DNA of 43,362 nucleotides from Thermoprotei archaeon. GTDB taxonomy: Archaea > Thermoproteota > Thermoprotei > Thermofilales > B15-G2. The notes beneath the pieces are model-generated. The model worked only from the letters and a program-made list of their open reading frames with translations. It was not told the DNA's origin and made no database searches. The stretch spans positions 1 through 43,362 of the forward strand of contig QMRV01000015.1 in assembly GCA_003649445.1 (NCBI GenBank), read 5' to 3'. Position numbers and translations under genes: made by a program. This document shows, one piece after another, positions 41,121 to 43,362 of the stretch. Numbering within the stretch: the first letter of the stretch is position 1; each line of letters opens with the position of its first letter.

Positions 41121-41837
41121 GTGCAAAGTTTGAGAGAAAAGGTCCTTAAGATAATTAAGAGAGCTTACTCTGAAGGAAGAAAAATTCTTCTCCCTCATGA
41201 GGCTGAGGAAATCTGCAAATGCTACGGGATTCCTGTACCAAAATCCGGTTTTGCTAAAACCGCAGAAGAAGCTGTTAAAATAGCTAGTGAAATAGGATAC
41301 CCTGTTGTACTTAAAATAATTTCACCGGAAATAGTTCATAAAAGCGATGTTGGAGGAGTCGCTTTAAACTTATCTTCTCCGGAAGAAGTTAAGAAAGCTT
41401 TCGAAGAAATGCTGGAAAAAGTAAGTAAAGTTAATCCCAAGGCAAATATTCTAGGAGTCTATGTTCAAAAAATGCTACCCAAAGGCAGTATCGAAGTAAT
41501 CGTCGGAGGACTCAAAGACCAGACATTTGGTCCAGTAGTTATGTTCGGGCTAGGCGGGGTTTTCGTCGAAGTACTAGAAGACGTTACTTTTAGAGTAGCA
41601 CCTCTTTCCAAGAGAGAAGCACTTGAAATGATCAAAGACATCAAAGGCTATAAAATTTTAAAAGGATTTAGAAACTTTCCTCCAAGAGATCTTGAGGCAG
41701 TAGCCGACATTATAGTGAAGGCATCGCATATAATTTACAATAACCAAGAAATAAAAGAAATGGATCTTAACCCAGTAATGGTCTACGAGAAAGGCAAAGG
41801 CGCATATGTTGTAGACGCCAGAATAATACTAGAATAA
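41121..41837 (+). CDS. acdB: ADP-forming acyl-CoA (acetyl-CoA) synthetase, beta subunit
   Basis: An ATP-grasp protein, the small subunit of archaeal ADP-forming acetyl-CoA synthetase, which makes ATP from acyl-CoA at the end of sugar or peptide breakdown. The family start is SEGRKILLPHEAEEICKCYGIPVP, then VVLKIISPEIVHKSDVGGV, GLKDQTFGPVVMFGLGG, DVTFRVAPLS and EMDLNPVMV. The frame is open from ATG 41067, but the extra 18 residues are a hydrophobic stretch unlike the family. GTG 41121 gives 238 residues, the normal size (about 230). The alpha subunit is not in the window. A CPBP protease gene follows 4 bp later, so the two are probably co-transcribed. Confidence 0.88.
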   Translation: MQSLREKVLKIIKRAYSEGRKILLPHEAEEICKCYGIPVPKSGFAKTAEEAVKIASEIGYPVVLKIISPEIVHKSDVGGVALNLSSPEEVKKAFEEMLEKVSKVNPKANILGVYVQKMLPKGSIEVIVGGLKDQTFGPVVMFGLGGVFVEVLEDVTFRVAPLSKREALEMIKDIKGYKILKGFRNFPPRDLEAVADIIVKASHIIYNNQEIKEMDLNPVMVYEKGKGAYVVDARIILE

Positions 41838-41841
41838 ATAC

Positions 41842-42474
41842 ATGAAATTAGACGCGTCTGTAGGGTTTTTACTGGCCTTTTCACTAAACCTAGTTTTCAC
41901 ATTAATGAAGAATTATGTTGCAGCCCGCATAACCTCGTATTTTATTCTCGCAACAACTATTGTCATATTTAAAGCACGTAGCTTCAAACTAGGCTTAAAT
42001 GCAGAGTCTATAGTAGCAGGACTTTTCTACTCGATTCTTCCTCACTATTTCAACCTAATGATTTTAGGTCTGGCTAATGAAGTGTCCTTTATTGCATTAA
42101 ACTCAATGCTCATTATACCAAATTTATTTACTTCTATTATAGAGGAACTCTACTTTAGAGTACTCCTTTACGATACACTAAAGAAAAGTTATTTTAAAAC
42201 ATCATTGATGTTTTCTCTATTTCATTTATCTCTTTATACTTTCAATGAAGCTATTCTTTCACTAATTTTAGTAGCATTTTATTTTTCTCTTGGAATAATT
42301 TTTCAAGTACTGTATGAAAAGCATGGTTTTGCTGCATGTTCTACTTCTCACATAGCATTCAATATAGTTGCTTCAATGTATTTAGTTAATTTAAAATATT
42401 TATGTTTAGCTGTAATAATATTTACAACTATGGCTACGGCTTTAATAATTAAAGAAATTATTTATAGATATTAA
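41842..42474 (+). CDS. CPBP-family intramembrane metalloprotease
   Basis: A 210-residue membrane protein of the CPBP (Abi/Rce1-like) family. The motifs are EELYFR (101-106, EEXXXR), FSLFH (124-128, FXXXH) and HIAFN (170-174, HXXXN), all with the catalytic residues in place. About six hydrophobic segments surround them. Family members cut prenylated proteins or take part in bacteriocin immunity; the archaeal role is unknown. The gene begins 4 bp after the acdB stop codon, so it is likely in that operon, though the link may be only positional. Confidence 0.85.
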   Translation: MKLDASVGFLLAFSLNLVFTLMKNYVAARITSYFILATTIVIFKARSFKLGLNAESIVAGLFYSILPHYFNLMILGLANEVSFIALNSMLIIPNLFTSIIEELYFRVLLYDTLKKSYFKTSLMFSLFHLSLYTFNEAILSLILVAFYFSLGIIFQVLYEKHGFAACSTSHIAFNIVASMYLVNLKYLCLAVIIFTTMATALIIKEIIYRY

Positions 42475-42519
42475 ATAAAACTTAAGTAAAAAGTAAATTT
42501 ATAAAAATGAACTTATTTT

Positions 42520-43362
42520 TTAGTAAGTCTTTCCTGTGAGAGAAGCTATTGTCGGCGAGTTTACTCCAGTTGCTATAAACATTATCTTTGGGTACTGTAA
42601 CCCTTTCTCTAGTCTTAGGCCCCAGAATGTTCTCTCAATCTTATACTTACTTGTTATTATTTGGTTGGCGGCAGATGCCTCTTCTAGAGTAGTTTTCTCA
42701 GGAGCTACTACATATATTAGAGCTGACTCAGCGTCACTGAGGTCTGCGTCAAGTAGCTTGTTTTTTATGGCATTGTTTGCCGCTTCAGATACTTTGAGTC
42801 CTACACCGTGTCCCACCATTCCTAGTCCAGAGTCTCTGCATGCCGAAATAATGTCTGCGTAGCTGATGCTAATTAAGCTTGGTTTTGTAACTAAGTCAAT
42901 AATGGACTTAAGAGTACTTACAAGTATTGAGTCCATAAACTTGAAAGCGAAGTTTACTGGAATTCCTCCTATCTTATTTAGTAGTATATCGTTTAAGTTT
43001 GTTATTGTTAAGTCTGCTACGTCAAGTATTTTAGTTAACCCGTATCTAGCGTTGTCGAGACGATTCACTCCTTCGAATGTGAAGGGTAGTGTTACTAGTG
43101 CTATTCTTAGTGCGTCTGGGAATCTGTTTCTTAGTTCTTCTAGTAGTACTGGTATTCCTCCGCTTGCTGTACCACCACCAAGACCACCAGTAACTATTAC
43201 AATGTGTGGAGAGCCAATCGCGTTTATTACTCTATCAATATCGTCTCTCATTGCTGCTTCTCCTAGACTTGGGTTTCCTCCTGTTCCATGTCCTCTTGTT
43301 ATTGTTTGCCCAATTAATATTTTATTGGGTACTTTAACTGACTGTAAGTGAACAGCCTCAGT
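42520..43362 (-). CDS. Divergent FtsZ/tubulin-family GTPase, 5'-truncated
   Basis: The gene runs off the right edge; the visible part encodes 280 residues. KILIGQTITRGHGTGGNPSLG and the tubulin signature loop TGGLGGGTASGG (about 43159-43190) show the FtsZ/tubulin fold; FtsZ usually has GGGTGTGA. ALRIALVTLPFTFEG and ILDVADLTITNLNDILL follow FtsZ closely. The synergy loop that supplies catalytic Asp residues in FtsZ (N-L-D-F-A-D) reads S-I-S-Y-A-D here (42853-42870), so the first Asp and the Asn are lost and only the last Asp is kept. The C-terminus stops soon after the fold with no conserved FtsZ tail. ATG 43251 is internal. It is a probable paralogue with altered GTPase activity. Confidence 0.83.
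   Translation of the reverse strand, partial: TEAVHLQSVKVPNKILIGQTITRGHGTGGNPSLGEAAMRDDIDRVINAIGSPHIVIVTGGLGGGTASGGIPVLLEELRNRFPDALRIALVTLPFTFEGVNRLDNARYGLTKILDVADLTITNLNDILLNKIGGIPVNFAFKFMDSILVSTLKSIIDLVTKPSLISISYADIISACRDSGLGMVGHGVGLKVSEAANNAIKNKLLDADLSDAESALIYVVAPEKTTLEEASAANQIITSKYKIERTFWGLRLEKGLQYPKIMFIATGVNSPTIASLTGKTY

Noticed and set aside
1..43362. CRISPR arrays, intact insertion sequences, tRNA or rRNA genes.
   Set aside because: No regularly spaced repeats, transposase genes, T-loop signatures or rRNA-like stretches were seen on either strand.

Overview
The window is archaeal. It has an ATP-dependent DNA ligase, archaeal-type TrpRS and HisRS, a geranylgeranyl-reductase-family flavoprotein, an Mth938-like protein, an SFM1-like SPOUT methyltransferase and an ADP-forming acyl-CoA synthetase beta subunit. 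TATA-like boxes sit about 25-27 bp upstream of many start codons, and many of those starts are GTG, so leaderless transcription looks common. The DNA is AT-rich. C/D-box sRNA structure, toxin-antitoxin pairs and this gene set fit a thermophilic TACK-type (Thermoproteota-related) archaeon. An FtsZ/tubulin-family gene at the right edge argues against a classical crenarchaeote. I cannot name the lineage.

Layout. 1-4.3 kb: a sugar or inositol-like block (frameshifted Gfo/Idh oxidoreductase, IolB-like isomerase, xylose-isomerase-like TIM barrel) with a PAP2 phosphatase and a GbsR/MarR-type regulator. 4.6-6.8 kb: Mth938-like protein, a small frameshifted gene, a phosphoribosyltransferase, and a VapBC pair with a palindromic operator over its TATA box. 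6.8-10.7 kb: a HerA-like ATPase flanked by decayed ABC-transporter genes. 10.7-17.7 kb: AlkP-superfamily phosphodiesterase, radical SAM/SPASM protein, MFS transporter, DNA ligase, TrpRS. 17.9-22.6 kb: a TumE-family toxin-antitoxin pair, a DUF89/SFM1-like/Gfo-Idh operon, a GH99-like glycosidase, a perfect 24-bp palindrome and a 59-residue gene. 22.6-31.3 kb: geranylgeranyl-reductase-family protein, two unrecognised genes, a HisRS-NERD-MtrH-like operon divergent from a UroD/MtaA-family gene, a serine hydrolase, DUF554, and a gamma-carbonic-anhydrase-like protein. 31.5 kb: a convincing C/D-box sRNA. 32.4-38.5 kb: phosphohexomutase, GH5-like glycosidase, a HEXXH protein, a small repeat-rich region, and a galactokinase-like GHMP kinase with an extra N-terminal hexapeptide-like segment. 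38.5-43.4 kb: a large DUF389 membrane protein, AcdB, a CPBP protease and a partial FtsZ-like gene.

How the genes fit together. There is a recurring carbohydrate theme: two intracellular glycosidases, a sugar kinase, a phosphohexomutase, two Gfo/Idh dehydrogenases, an IolB-like isomerase and a TIM-barrel epimerase. AcdB could yield ATP downstream from acyl-CoA. The stand-alone MtrH homologue near a UroD-superfamily protein hints at corrinoid or pterin C1 metabolism, but no corrinoid protein or other Mtr subunit lies in the window. Three otherwise intact-looking genes have single-nucleotide frame or start problems, which may be sequence errors. The ABC relics carry several lesions and look truly decayed.
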